Of a DNA stretch of 48,431 nt, positions 41,925 to 48,431 are shown piece after piece (the first letter of the stretch is position 1; each line of letters begins with the position of its first letter). The notes beneath the pieces were generated by a model. The model had not been told where the DNA came from and made no database searches. It was given only the letters and a program-made list of their open reading frames with translations. Origin of the DNA: Tersicoccus phoenicis (GTDB lineage: Bacteria; Actinomycetota; Actinomycetes; Actinomycetales; Micrococcaceae); assembly GCF_001968835.1 (NCBI RefSeq), contig NZ_MRDE01000004.1, positions 1-48,431 of the forward strand, written 5' to 3'. The position numbers were made by a program, and so were the translations under genes.

Positions 41925-42456
41925 TGATCCCTTCCTCCCTTCTGCGCATTTCCTCTCGAAGGAGTGCTAGTGATCGTGTCGTCATCTGGCTCACACGTGC
42001 CGGAGTCACGCTCAGTTCCGTAGCCACCTCGGATCGCGGCCGTCCCAACGCCGCGGTCTCCCACACCGCCTTTCGATGGCGTTCGTCCAGTACCGAGAGA
42101 CAGTCCCACGCGTGGCCAGCCCTTTCCTGTTGGTCAATGGCGTCAGCTACGTCTTCCCCGAGGTCGGAATCGTCGGCGCGATCATGGCTGGCCTCGACGA
42201 ACTCGGGCCCGGCGTGCCGTACCTCGGCTGATCGGATTCGATCCAGTGCCTTTCGCTTCGCCGCGGTGACTAGGAATGCTTCCCAGTTCCGCACATTCTC
42301 CGGTGGCGAAGCCATGATTGAGACGATCGCGTCGTGCACCGCGTCGTCCGCCTCAGACGCACGACCGGCCTCGCGTAGCACTGAGGCCGCAACCTTGTGC
42401 ATAGCGTCTCGATGACGGAGGTAGAGAGCACCGAGATCTGGCGGCATGTAGCTCAT
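41917..42456 (-). CDS. ECF-type RNA polymerase sigma factor
   Basis: 179 residues from the ATG at 42456. Region 2 is residues about 7-80 (ALYLRHRDAMHKVAASVL, EADDAVHDAIVSI, WEAFLVTAAKRKALDRIR) and region 4 about 115-170 (CLSVLDERHRKAVWETAALG, SEVATELSVTPARVSQMTTRS). The frame is open up to a GTG at 42549, but that codon lies inside the predicted promoter; the ATG at 42456 overlaps the stop of a 19-codon leader ORF and gives a normal ECF length. It probably transcribes its own gene and the defence operon. Confidence 0.82.
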   Translation of the reverse strand: MSYMPPDLGALYLRHRDAMHKVAASVLREAGRASEADDAVHDAIVSIMASPPENVRNWEAFLVTAAKRKALDRIRSAEVRHAGPEFVEASHDRADDSDLGEDVADAIDQQERAGHAWDCLSVLDERHRKAVWETAALGRPRSEVATELSVTPARVSQMTTRSLALLREEMRRREEGINE

Positions 42457-42512
42457 CGCTGCCGCCTCGGCCACTCGTCCCAGCGCCGGCACCATCGAGG
42501 CTGTCTCATCAT
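42453..42512 (-). CDS. Possible 19-codon leader ORF coupled to the sigma gene
   Basis: A double ATG at 42512 follows GAGGAGGA with eight-base spacing. The frame is rich in Arg and Trp and ends in TGA overlapping the sigma ATG (ATGA at 42453-42456). The arrangement suggests translational coupling or an attenuating leader peptide. The sigma ATG has no ribosome-binding site of its own, which supports the idea. Confidence 0.4.
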   Translation of the reverse strand: MMRQPRWCRRWDEWPRRQR

Positions 42513-42533
42513 CGGCCCCGTCCTCCTCACCTC

Positions 42534-42562
42534 GTAGTCGAGATAGCACCTAGCGCAGTTAG
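42534..42562 (-). promoter_or_regulatory. Putative autoregulatory ECF promoter of the sigma gene
   Basis: CTAACT (42557-42562), 16-base spacer, CGACTAC (42534-42540) on the minus strand. Same element and spacing as at 40204-40232. Transcription would start near 42527, just before the leader ORF's ribosome-binding site. Confidence 0.7.
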
Positions 42563-42672
42563 GCCACTCTGATGGGGACCGGGCTGCCCACTGACGATTG
42601 TCTCGCTTGGAGTCGAGTATGTGGCGTATCTACACGTGTCGGAGCGTGCCTGCGGCTCGGGTAGGGGTCGCA

Positions 42673-45600
42673 TTACAGGCTCCGGGTGGGGGCAGCTTGC
42701 TCGACCGGTCGTCGCTCTGCGTCTCTCGGGCGCTGCCGAGCGATGTCACGTGCCCGTACGAGCGCACTGCTGGCGCGGGCGGCGTCGATCTTCTGCGCCG
42801 CGTTCTCCGGTGCCGGGCCGAGGGGTGTGTCGTCGGTTATGCCGTACCGGTCGCGGTAGGCGGCGACGGTGCGGGCGGGGCGTCGCCACGCCGCCGTCTT
42901 GCGCGGGTCGCGCGGCGGGTCACCGAGTGGCCGCGTCCAGGCTTCTCCGGCGTCGCGGGCAGTGTCGAGCACGGCGTCTGCGCGGGCCTCGATCAGTTCG
43001 CGCCGCTCATCGAGCGCTTGCCGCATATCGTCGGTCATCGAGCCGTCCGCGGAGGGGATCAGTCCGGCGATCAGCCGTGGCGCCTTATGGGTGCGGCCCG
43101 AGCCTGCCGGGCGGGCGGTGGCGCGAGCGACTCGGTAGTGGAGTACGGAGGCGATGTCGTCGGCGTCGGTGAACCCTCGTGCGGCGACCAGGCGCGGGAG
43201 CAAGGTGTCGAGGTCGTGGTGGTTGGCCTCGGCGCGGCGGAGTTCGGCGGTGAGCGCTCCGAACGCCTCGGACTCGATCGTTGCGTCGGCCTGTTCGGCG
43301 GTGAGACCGGCGTTGCGGATGAGGATGGCCCAGCGGTCGTGTTGGGCTGCGGCGGCGATGGTCTCGTACTCGGGGGCGAGCTGAGCGATCGAGCCCCAGT
43401 GTTCCTGCTCGGCAGTGATGGTCTCGTGCGCGGACAGCTCGGCACCGACGTGTTGCAGTACCCCGTAGAGCACGGAGTGTGCGGTGGCGTCGGGGTTGTC
43501 GCCGGGGTGCGGGTAGGCGTGCTCGTCGGCGCGGTCGAGGATCACGTAGGCGCGGTTGGAGTGCTTGCCGCGGGTCATCGCGACGTAGAAGTTCTCCCGC
43601 GTGGTGGTCGGCTCCACCAGCACGTGCGCGGTGTCGACGGTGACGCCCTGCGCCCTATGCGCGGTGATCGCGTAGCCCAGATCGACGTGATCGGCCACGT
43701 AGGTAGTGGGGAGGACGATGGTGCCGCCGAACCGGCGGCCGGTCTTGCGGATCGATACCGAGCCGTCGTCGCGGACGCCGGTGATGGTCCAGGTGTCCCC
43801 GTTGCGCACCCAGTCCTTACCGTTGCGGAGGCGGCGGTCGTTGCGGCGGGTGATGATCGTGTCCCCGATCCCCGCTGTGGTCCCGTCTGTGAGTTCTACC
43901 TCCTGGCCTGGTGTCAGGGTGCCGTCGAGGATCAGATCGGCGCGGGCGCGCTGGTTGAGGGCGGTCGTGCGGTCGCGGGTCTCGGCGACCAGCACCGACA
44001 CCAGCCCTTGGTTCCGGTCGGTGTGCCAGGCGGCGTATGCGGCGTCGGTCATCGCCTCGGCCTCGCCTTCGTGGATGCGGTCGTGGTCGAGGTAGGTGTC
44101 GATCACCTGGGTGCGGCCGTGCCGCAGTGCGAGGGACGCGGTCTTCTCCCACTCGTGGGTGAAGCGGTGCACGTCGACCAGTTCGGGCGCCTCGTTGCGA
44201 TCTTCGACGAGGAGCCCAAAGGCGCCGCCGGCATCCACGGATTGGAGCTGGCCGTAGTCGCCGACCAGCAGCACCTTCGCCCCGGCTCGTTCGGCCAGGT
44301 GGGTGATCCGGTCCAACGAGAGGGTTCCGGCGAGGGAGGCTTCGTCGATGATGACGAGCTGACCGGCCTCGAAGTCGGTGCCGTGGATGAGGTGGTTCTG
44401 CCACCACTTCGCGGTGTTCTCGCATCTGATCCCGAGGTCGTCAGCGAGCACCTGCGCCGCGACAGCGGACGGCGCCAACCCGACCACGGAGCCACTGCCG
44501 TGTTGCTTCTCCCACGCCCGTCGCAGGGCCGACATTGCCGTCGTCTTCCCCGCGCCAGCCGGGCCGACCAGCACATCGAGCATCCGGCCAGAGACCGCGA
44601 TCTTCATGAGCACGTCGGTCTGATCCTCACCAAGCATTCGCCCCTCATGGTCAGGCTTGTTGGTGATCTTCTCTACGGTCGTCACGGGCACGGTGGGTGC
44701 GGTCAGGGTGCAGGACCGGTCGAGCAGCCGCTCTTCGGCGGCGAGCAGCAGCTCGGAGGAGAACACGGTCGAGTGCTTGGGCCTGAACACGCTCGTGCCG
44801 TCCCCCCGCCGGAACGTCGCCGGCGAAGTGGCGAGGTCGGGCGGCGTCAGCCGCACCGAGGCTTGCTCGGCGGCGTCGGCGACCATCGCAACCACGGCTT
44901 CCCGGTCGTGCATGGTGGCGAAGCGCCAGCCCATCGTTTGCCGGGACGCCTCGGCCATCAGGTTCCACCGCCGCCAGGTGGACCGCTTCTCACCCACCAC
45001 CTCGACCACCGTCTGCCCGAGTTCGCCGATCGCGTCCAGGGGCACGTCATCGGCTCGGAGCAGCAACGGCTGGTCGTTGTCGGTGATCGTGCGCGCCCAT
45101 CCAGTGGAGTCCTGGCCGAGCACGCCGGTGGCGCGGGTCCGCCAGTCGGAGGTGAGGTCGGCCAGTGACCGGACTTCCTTCTCTGGCCGCGTGGCGAGGG
45201 TGGCTTGGGCGCGCAGCTTGATGATCGTGGCTGTGGAGGGTTGGCGGCCGTGCCGGGCGACGTACTCGGCGATCAACCGATCCTTCTCGACGTCGATGTG
45301 CCGGGCACGAGTAGAGAACTCCTGGACAAGCTCCTCCGGAACGGTGCTGATCGCCCACGCCGGGTTTCGGTCCCGCCCCATGTCCCTGGCTTCCCATTCG
45401 ACGCCGAAGGTGCGGGTCATGTGATCGGCGAACACCGCCTCGTGCAGCTCCGAGAGCGCGACCACCGCGGCGTGCATCGGCCGCCCATCCAGAGACCGCC
45501 ACTTGCCGTCGAACGCGGTCTGGACCTTATTGGAGATGACGACGTGGGTGTGCAGGTGTGGGTCGCCTGCGCGGGAGTCGAAGTGATCGAACGCCGTCGC

Positions 45601-46227
45601 CACCAACCCGGTGACATCGACCTGTGCAACAGCTCCGTCACCGGCGGTTGCGCCGGTGCGGGTGGCTGCAACCTCGCGCTCCATGAACGTAACCACCTCC
45701 GCAACCGCCCGGCGATGCACCTCACCAATGAGCGCCTGCGTCCCGGCATCGGCAACCGCCCACAACGCCGAGGCCGACTTCGGGACCGAGAAGGTGAAAT
45801 CGAACCCCGCCACCGCACGCCGCCTGCCGCGATCGCTCTCCTCGGCCTCGATCCGCGCGACCGCCTCGCCCTTCGCGCCCGGACTCAGGTCCGGGTCAAG
45901 GTCGGCGATCCGCGCCTCGATCCTTTCCGACACCGACCGGTAGGCGGGGAACGCGTGCCCGAGCGGGTCGCCGGTGATCGGGTCACGGCCCATCCCCATC
46001 AAGAGCTGAAGCTGAGCCTCCGACACCCGATCACCCACCGCGAGCTGACCCTTGCCGAGCGAGGCGACCCCGGACCCCAGCCACTGGCCCCGAGGCGTGC
46101 CCGCCTCCACGTAGTACCTCGTCAGCGGTGTGGACAGTTCACGGTCGCCGTCCGCGGCCGCGACCGTGCGCAGCAGGTACTTGTAGCCATCACCCGCCGA
46201 CATCACGCGCATCGAGACCGTCACCAC
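42673..46227 (-). CDS. MobF-family conjugative relaxase/helicase (TraA/TrwC-like)
   Basis: 1184 residues from the GTG at 46227, which follows AAAGG; further starts lie up to 15 bases inside. Relaxase domain: tyrosines in LTRYYVEAG (38-39) and the metal triad DPHLHTHVV (His224, 226, 228). Helicase domain: GPAGAGKTTA Walker A, LVIIDEASL, and the C-terminal GYAITAHRAQG and FYVAMTRGKHSNRAY. It nicks and unwinds DNA for conjugal transfer, marking the island as part of a mobilisable or conjugative element. No coupling protein or mating-pair genes are in the window. Confidence 0.92.
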   Translation of the reverse strand: MVTVSMRVMSAGDGYKYLLRTVAAADGDRELSTPLTRYYVEAGTPRGQWLGSGVASLGKGQLAVGDRVSEAQLQLLMGMGRDPITGDPLGHAFPAYRSVSERIEARIADLDPDLSPGAKGEAVARIEAEESDRGRRRAVAGFDFTFSVPKSASALWAVADAGTQALIGEVHRRAVAEVVTFMEREVAATRTGATAGDGAVAQVDVTGLVATAFDHFDSRAGDPHLHTHVVISNKVQTAFDGKWRSLDGRPMHAAVVALSELHEAVFADHMTRTFGVEWEARDMGRDRNPAWAISTVPEELVQEFSTRARHIDVEKDRLIAEYVARHGRQPSTATIIKLRAQATLATRPEKEVRSLADLTSDWRTRATGVLGQDSTGWARTITDNDQPLLLRADDVPLDAIGELGQTVVEVVGEKRSTWRRWNLMAEASRQTMGWRFATMHDREAVVAMVADAAEQASVRLTPPDLATSPATFRRGDGTSVFRPKHSTVFSSELLLAAEERLLDRSCTLTAPTVPVTTVEKITNKPDHEGRMLGEDQTDVLMKIAVSGRMLDVLVGPAGAGKTTAMSALRRAWEKQHGSGSVVGLAPSAVAAQVLADDLGIRCENTAKWWQNHLIHGTDFEAGQLVIIDEASLAGTLSLDRITHLAERAGAKVLLVGDYGQLQSVDAGGAFGLLVEDRNEAPELVDVHRFTHEWEKTASLALRHGRTQVIDTYLDHDRIHEGEAEAMTDAAYAAWHTDRNQGLVSVLVAETRDRTTALNQRARADLILDGTLTPGQEVELTDGTTAGIGDTIITRRNDRRLRNGKDWVRNGDTWTITGVRDDGSVSIRKTGRRFGGTIVLPTTYVADHVDLGYAITAHRAQGVTVDTAHVLVEPTTTRENFYVAMTRGKHSNRAYVILDRADEHAYPHPGDNPDATAHSVLYGVLQHVGAELSAHETITAEQEHWGSIAQLAPEYETIAAAAQHDRWAILIRNAGLTAEQADATIESEAFGALTAELRRAEANHHDLDTLLPRLVAARGFTDADDIASVLHYRVARATARPAGSGRTHKAPRLIAGLIPSADGSMTDDMRQALDERRELIEARADAVLDTARDAGEAWTRPLGDPPRDPRKTAAWRRPARTVAAYRDRYGITDDTPLGPAPENAAQKIDAARASSALVRARDIARQRPRDAERRPVEQAAPTRSL

Positions 46228-46279
46228 ACCACCGCCTTTCGACGGACAGGTGAGCGGGCGACGACCGCGCGAATGCACC

Positions 46280-46295
46280 GTCAACCTAGGTTGAC
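46280..46295. promoter_or_regulatory. 16-base perfect palindrome between relaxase and methyltransferase
   Basis: GTCAACCTAGGTTGAC is a perfect palindrome that contains TTGAC on both strands, placed 50 bases before the relaxase start in the divergent gap. It looks like an operator for a dimeric regulator. The gap 46228-46498 might also hold oriT, but no nick site can be assigned. Confidence 0.6.
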
Positions 46296-46498
46296 AAACC
46301 TCGACCTGCAAGACGCGTGTGACCTCGGACGGCGGCCGGAGCGAAGGCCGGAGGTGGAGGCGGCGGACGGGACTGCTCGGGTGGCTCGGTTCGGGCGGCG
46401 GGCGTGTGTCCGGGTCGTGCACCTGACAGGTGACCAACTCGGCATCAGTTCTCAACGAGGCACGGATGCCGGGGACGACCGTCACCGGAGCAGACTTC

Positions 46499-47611
46499 AT
46501 GCACGACCTCGACACCAGCGGCGACTCAGAACTCAGGATCGGATCGCTGTTCAGCGGCTACGGCGGCCTCGACCTCGCCGTCGAGCACGTCTTCAACGCC
46601 ACCACCGTGTGGTTCTCCGAACTCAACGAGCCCGTCGCCCGCGTCTTCTCCCGCCACTGGCCAGATGCACCGAACCTCGGTGACATCACGATCATCGACT
46701 GGAGCCAGGTCGAGCCCGTGGACATCCTCATCGGAGGCTTTCCGTGCCAGGACGTTTCCACCGTCGGCAAGCGCGCCGGTCTCGCACCCGGCACGCGCTC
46801 CGGGCTCTGGGCACACATGGCCGCAGCTATCGACGCGCTCCAGCCCGAATGGGTAGTCATCGAGAACGTCCGCGGGGTGCTGTCCTCGCCAGCGACGCGC
46901 CCACCCGCAGAAAGAGACGACCATGAACGACGCAACCCCGGCGACGCAACCCCCGACGGCGCAACCCTTCGCGGCATGGAACGCGACCCGTGGCATCTGG
47001 GAGACAACTCAGCTCGACCTCTACGGGCTCTCGGCGCCGTTCTCGGCGATCTGGCCGACCTGCGGCTGGATGCGCGATGGATCGGCCTACCGGCTTCCCT
47101 TGTCGGCGCTCCTCACCAACGCTTCCGCATCTTCGCCCTCGCCCGGCGCACTGTTTCGCACCCCGCTGGCGACGGACTCATCGCGAGGCGGGGAGACTCT
47201 CGACCAGGTGCGAGCGAGGCGCGGGACGATCGCGCTGTCGCACCAGATCATCGACTTCGCGCTCCACGGACCGGCGGGCTCACCGAGCAGGAGAGCCGAG
47301 TCGGAGACGCTGTGGTCGCTGGTCGACGGACTGTTCAGCGCTGGGGACGCTACGCCGACGCCATCGCCCGGTGGGAACACATCACCGGACGCCCCGCGCC
47401 AGCGCCAGCCCTCCTGAACGACGCGGACGGCCCCCGCCCGGCACCCGCGTTCGTGGAGTGGCTCATGAGTCTGCCGACTGGATGGGTCACCGGTACTGAC
47501 CAGCTGACGCAGAATCAACAGATCACCGCGCTCGGCAACGGGGTGCTTCCGCTGCACGCAGTAACTGCTCTGCGGACGCTGCAACTACCGGGCCGGTCGG
47601 GCGATCTCTAG
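46499..47611 (+). CDS. Cytosine-5 DNA methyltransferase
   Basis: 370 residues from the ATG at 46499, with CGGAG upstream; a GTG at 46430 would add 23 residues. Motif I LRIGSLFSGYGGLDLAVEH, motif IV GGFPCQDVS (Cys83 nucleophile), motif VI VIENVRG, then LGDLADLRLDARWIGLPAS with VGAPHQRFR, and motif IX/X-like FVEWLMSLPTGW...QITALGNGVLP. Typical of phage- and element-borne enzymes in actinobacteria; no restriction endonuclease gene is adjacent. Its stop TAG is at an IS insertion point. The central part overlaps another open frame. Confidence 0.88.
   Translation: MHDLDTSGDSELRIGSLFSGYGGLDLAVEHVFNATTVWFSELNEPVARVFSRHWPDAPNLGDITIIDWSQVEPVDILIGGFPCQDVSTVGKRAGLAPGTRSGLWAHMAAAIDALQPEWVVIENVRGVLSSPATRPPAERDDHERRNPGDATPDGATLRGMERDPWHLGDNSARPLRALGAVLGDLADLRLDARWIGLPASLVGAPHQRFRIFALARRTVSHPAGDGLIARRGDSRPGASEARDDRAVAPDHRLRAPRTGGLTEQESRVGDAVVAGRRTVQRWGRYADAIARWEHITGRPAPAPALLNDADGPRPAPAFVEWLMSLPTGWVTGTDQLTQNQQITALGNGVLPLHAVTALRTLQLPGRSGDL
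46923..47417 (+). CDS. Overlapping gene candidate inside the methyltransferase gene
   Basis: A 164-residue frame, +1 relative to the methyltransferase, from ATG 46923 to the stop at 47417. Residues 18-60 read AAWNATRGIWETTQLDLYGL, then WPTCGWMRDGSAYRLP, a pattern I associate with proteins encoded beside phage cytosine methyltransferases (W-T-Q-DLFG...TWPTSGM-R-G-AY-LP). The methyltransferase residues in the same DNA (about 142-306) are also family-like. Both frames thus appear to be real protein. The ATG has AGAAAGAG upstream. Function unknown. Confidence 0.5.
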   Translation: MNDATPATQPPTAQPFAAWNATRGIWETTQLDLYGLSAPFSAIWPTCGWMRDGSAYRLPLSALLTNASASSPSPGALFRTPLATDSSRGGETLDQVRARRGTIALSHQIIDFALHGPAGSPSRRAESETLWSLVDGLFSAGDATPTPSPGGNTSPDAPRQRQPS

Positions 47612-48283
47612 GGCGTGTCTCCCTTATGGCGGGTGAGGGGCGCGGCAGTGTGAGGCCATGGCCAAGGTGCGTTCGCGGTTCCGGGTGTTCAGTGATGAGG
47701 AGTGGGCGCGGATCGAGCCGCTGCTGCCCTCGAATGAGGGCCATAGGGGTCACCCCTTCGGGGAGCATCGCAAGGTGGTGGAGGGTATCGCCTACCGGTA
47801 CCGGACCGGGATCCCGTGGCGTGATCTGCCTCGGGAGGAGTACGGGCCCTGGCAGACCGTGTGGAAGCGCCACCGCCGCTATGCCGAGGACGGCACCTGG
47901 GACCGGGTCCTGACGCAGATCCTGGCTGAAGCGGACGCCGAGGGGAAGATCGAGTGGAGCGTGTCGGTCGACGCCACGATCGCGCGTGCCCACCAGCACG
48001 CATCGAACACCACGCGCCCCGAGCAGGACACAGGGGGCTTGCTCGAATTACAAGAATTCCCCGTTGGATGAGGTTGAACCCGCGGGTCACGGCGTCGGAC
48101 GCTCGCGCGGTGGGTTGACCACGAAGATCCATCACGCGGTGGACGGCAAGGGCCGGCCGTTGGCGATCGTGGTCACCGGAGGGCAACGCAACGACGGCGC
48201 GATGCTCGCCGATGTCCTGGCCGATATCAGCGTTCCGCGGGTGGGTCGCGGCCGGCCCAGGACCCGACCCGACGCCGTGACCT
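47612..48283 (+). mobile_element. IS5-family (IS427-like) element, 3' truncated
   Basis: The left end appears to follow CTAG at 47608-47611, starting GGGCGTGTCTC, and CTAG-type targets are known for IS427-group elements. The transposase is split in two frames, and the sequence stops matching at about 48280. The right end and its inverted repeat are missing. Confidence 0.65.
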
Positions 48284-48285
48284 GA
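47658..48285 (+). pseudogene. IS5-family transposase, two frames, truncated
   Basis: Frame one (47658-48071) has the DUF4096-type DNA-binding domain: EEWARIEPLLP, YRYRTGIPWRDLPREEYGPW and VSVDATIARAHQHA, which holds the first catalytic Asp. Near 48040 homology passes to the +1 frame, NYKNSPLDEVEPAGHGVGRS and RGGLTTKIHHAVDGKGRPL, as expected for programmed frameshifting in this group. It ends ...GRGRPRTRPDAV followed by an abrupt stop, so the third of the protein with the remaining catalytic residues is lost. Inactive. Confidence 0.85.
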
Positions 48286-48299
48286 CTTGATGCATTTGC

Positions 48300-48431
48300 T
48301 TAGTGTCCCGGTTCACCGGTGATCTGGTGAATGATGTCGGCGGCGTTCTGGGGGATGTGGGCCGGGATCAGCTGGGTGTGGTCGCCGGCGCGGATCAGGG
48401 CGGCCTGGATCGGGCGGAGCGTGGTGATGAT
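48300..48431 (-). CDS. C-terminal fragment of an unrecognised protein (runs off window)
   Basis: The minus strand is open from the window edge to a TAA at 48300-48302, giving 43 codons that end AADIIHQITGEPGH. Codon use is normal for the genome, so it is probably a real gene end. The abrupt end of the IS5 element at about 48280 suggests that this gene belongs to another mobile element that truncated it. Family not recognised. Confidence 0.4.
   Translation of the reverse strand: MITTLRPIQAALIRAGDHTQLIPAHIPQNAADIIHQITGEPGH

Noticed and set aside
31041-42456. A CRISPR array or cas operon accompanying the Cas2-like protein
   Set aside because: No regularly spaced direct repeats and no other cas genes were seen; the small protein is of the SinR-like branch.
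42598-45168. 856-codon open frame on the plus strand
   Set aside because: Antisense to the MobF relaxase gene; a high-GC shadow with Gly/Val/Asp-rich, motif-free sequence.

Overview
The window reads as chromosome of a high-GC Gram-positive bacterium (Actinomycetota). The evidence is pervasive G/C at third codon positions, frequent GTG starts, a CsoR/CopA/CopZ copper module, a lipoprotein-type class F sortase, a RIO-family kinase and a CUT1 sugar operon with its own ROK repressor. I cannot name the genus. No rRNA, tRNA or CRISPR array was recognised.

Layout: (1) 1-551 is an insertion-sequence junction, an IS3-family end abutting the 3' part of an IS982-family transposase. (2) 590-12357 is ordinary chromosome: an MHS-type transporter followed by an acyl-CoA synthetase broken by one extra G, a spermidine-synthase-like protein, a YdeI-like protein, a sortase next to a membrane-anchored CHRD-like protein, a lipoprotein, a semialdehyde dehydrogenase, acylphosphatase, a RIO kinase and a DJ-1/PfpI protein. 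(3) 12527-21550 is a sugar-use locus: two permeases and a binding protein (no ATPase gene), a ROK regulator, and a divergent operon of two xylose-isomerase-like TIM barrels and two Gfo/Idh/MocA oxidoreductases. Both outward promoters carry the same element over the -35 box. (4) 21623-30695 is a CsoR copper regulon with five palindromic boxes, serving rhodanese/SHOCT genes, csoR, a YHS protein and copZ-copA. It is interrupted by an esterase, a PemK/MazF-type toxin-antitoxin pair and a RecQ helicase with a phosphoribosyltransferase-like tail.

(5) 31041-47611 is an accessory island with visibly lower GC and all but the outer genes on the minus strand. It carries an IetAS-type pair (AAA+ ATPase and subtilase), a CBASS operon (patatin CapV, CD-NTase, E2-E1 Cap2, but no Cap3), a Cas2/SinR-like small protein, a 51-residue basic protein, a regulatory trio (ECF sigma factor, HTH protein, ImmA/IrrE peptidase), a MobF relaxase and a cytosine-5 DNA methyltransferase whose 3' half overlaps a second plausible gene in another frame. 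(6) 47612-48431 is an IS5-family element inserted at the methyltransferase stop codon and truncated by another unidentified sequence.

The most interesting point is regulatory. A 29-base promoter-like element (CTAACT, 16 bases, CGACTAC) occurs in front of the ECF sigma gene and again, with 24 of 29 bases identical, directly in front of the 51-residue gene that leads into the CBASS genes. This suggests an autoregulated ECF sigma factor, controlled by the HTH and ImmA/IrrE proteins (compare the known CapH/CapP regulators of CBASS), that switches on the cyclic-nucleotide defence operon.
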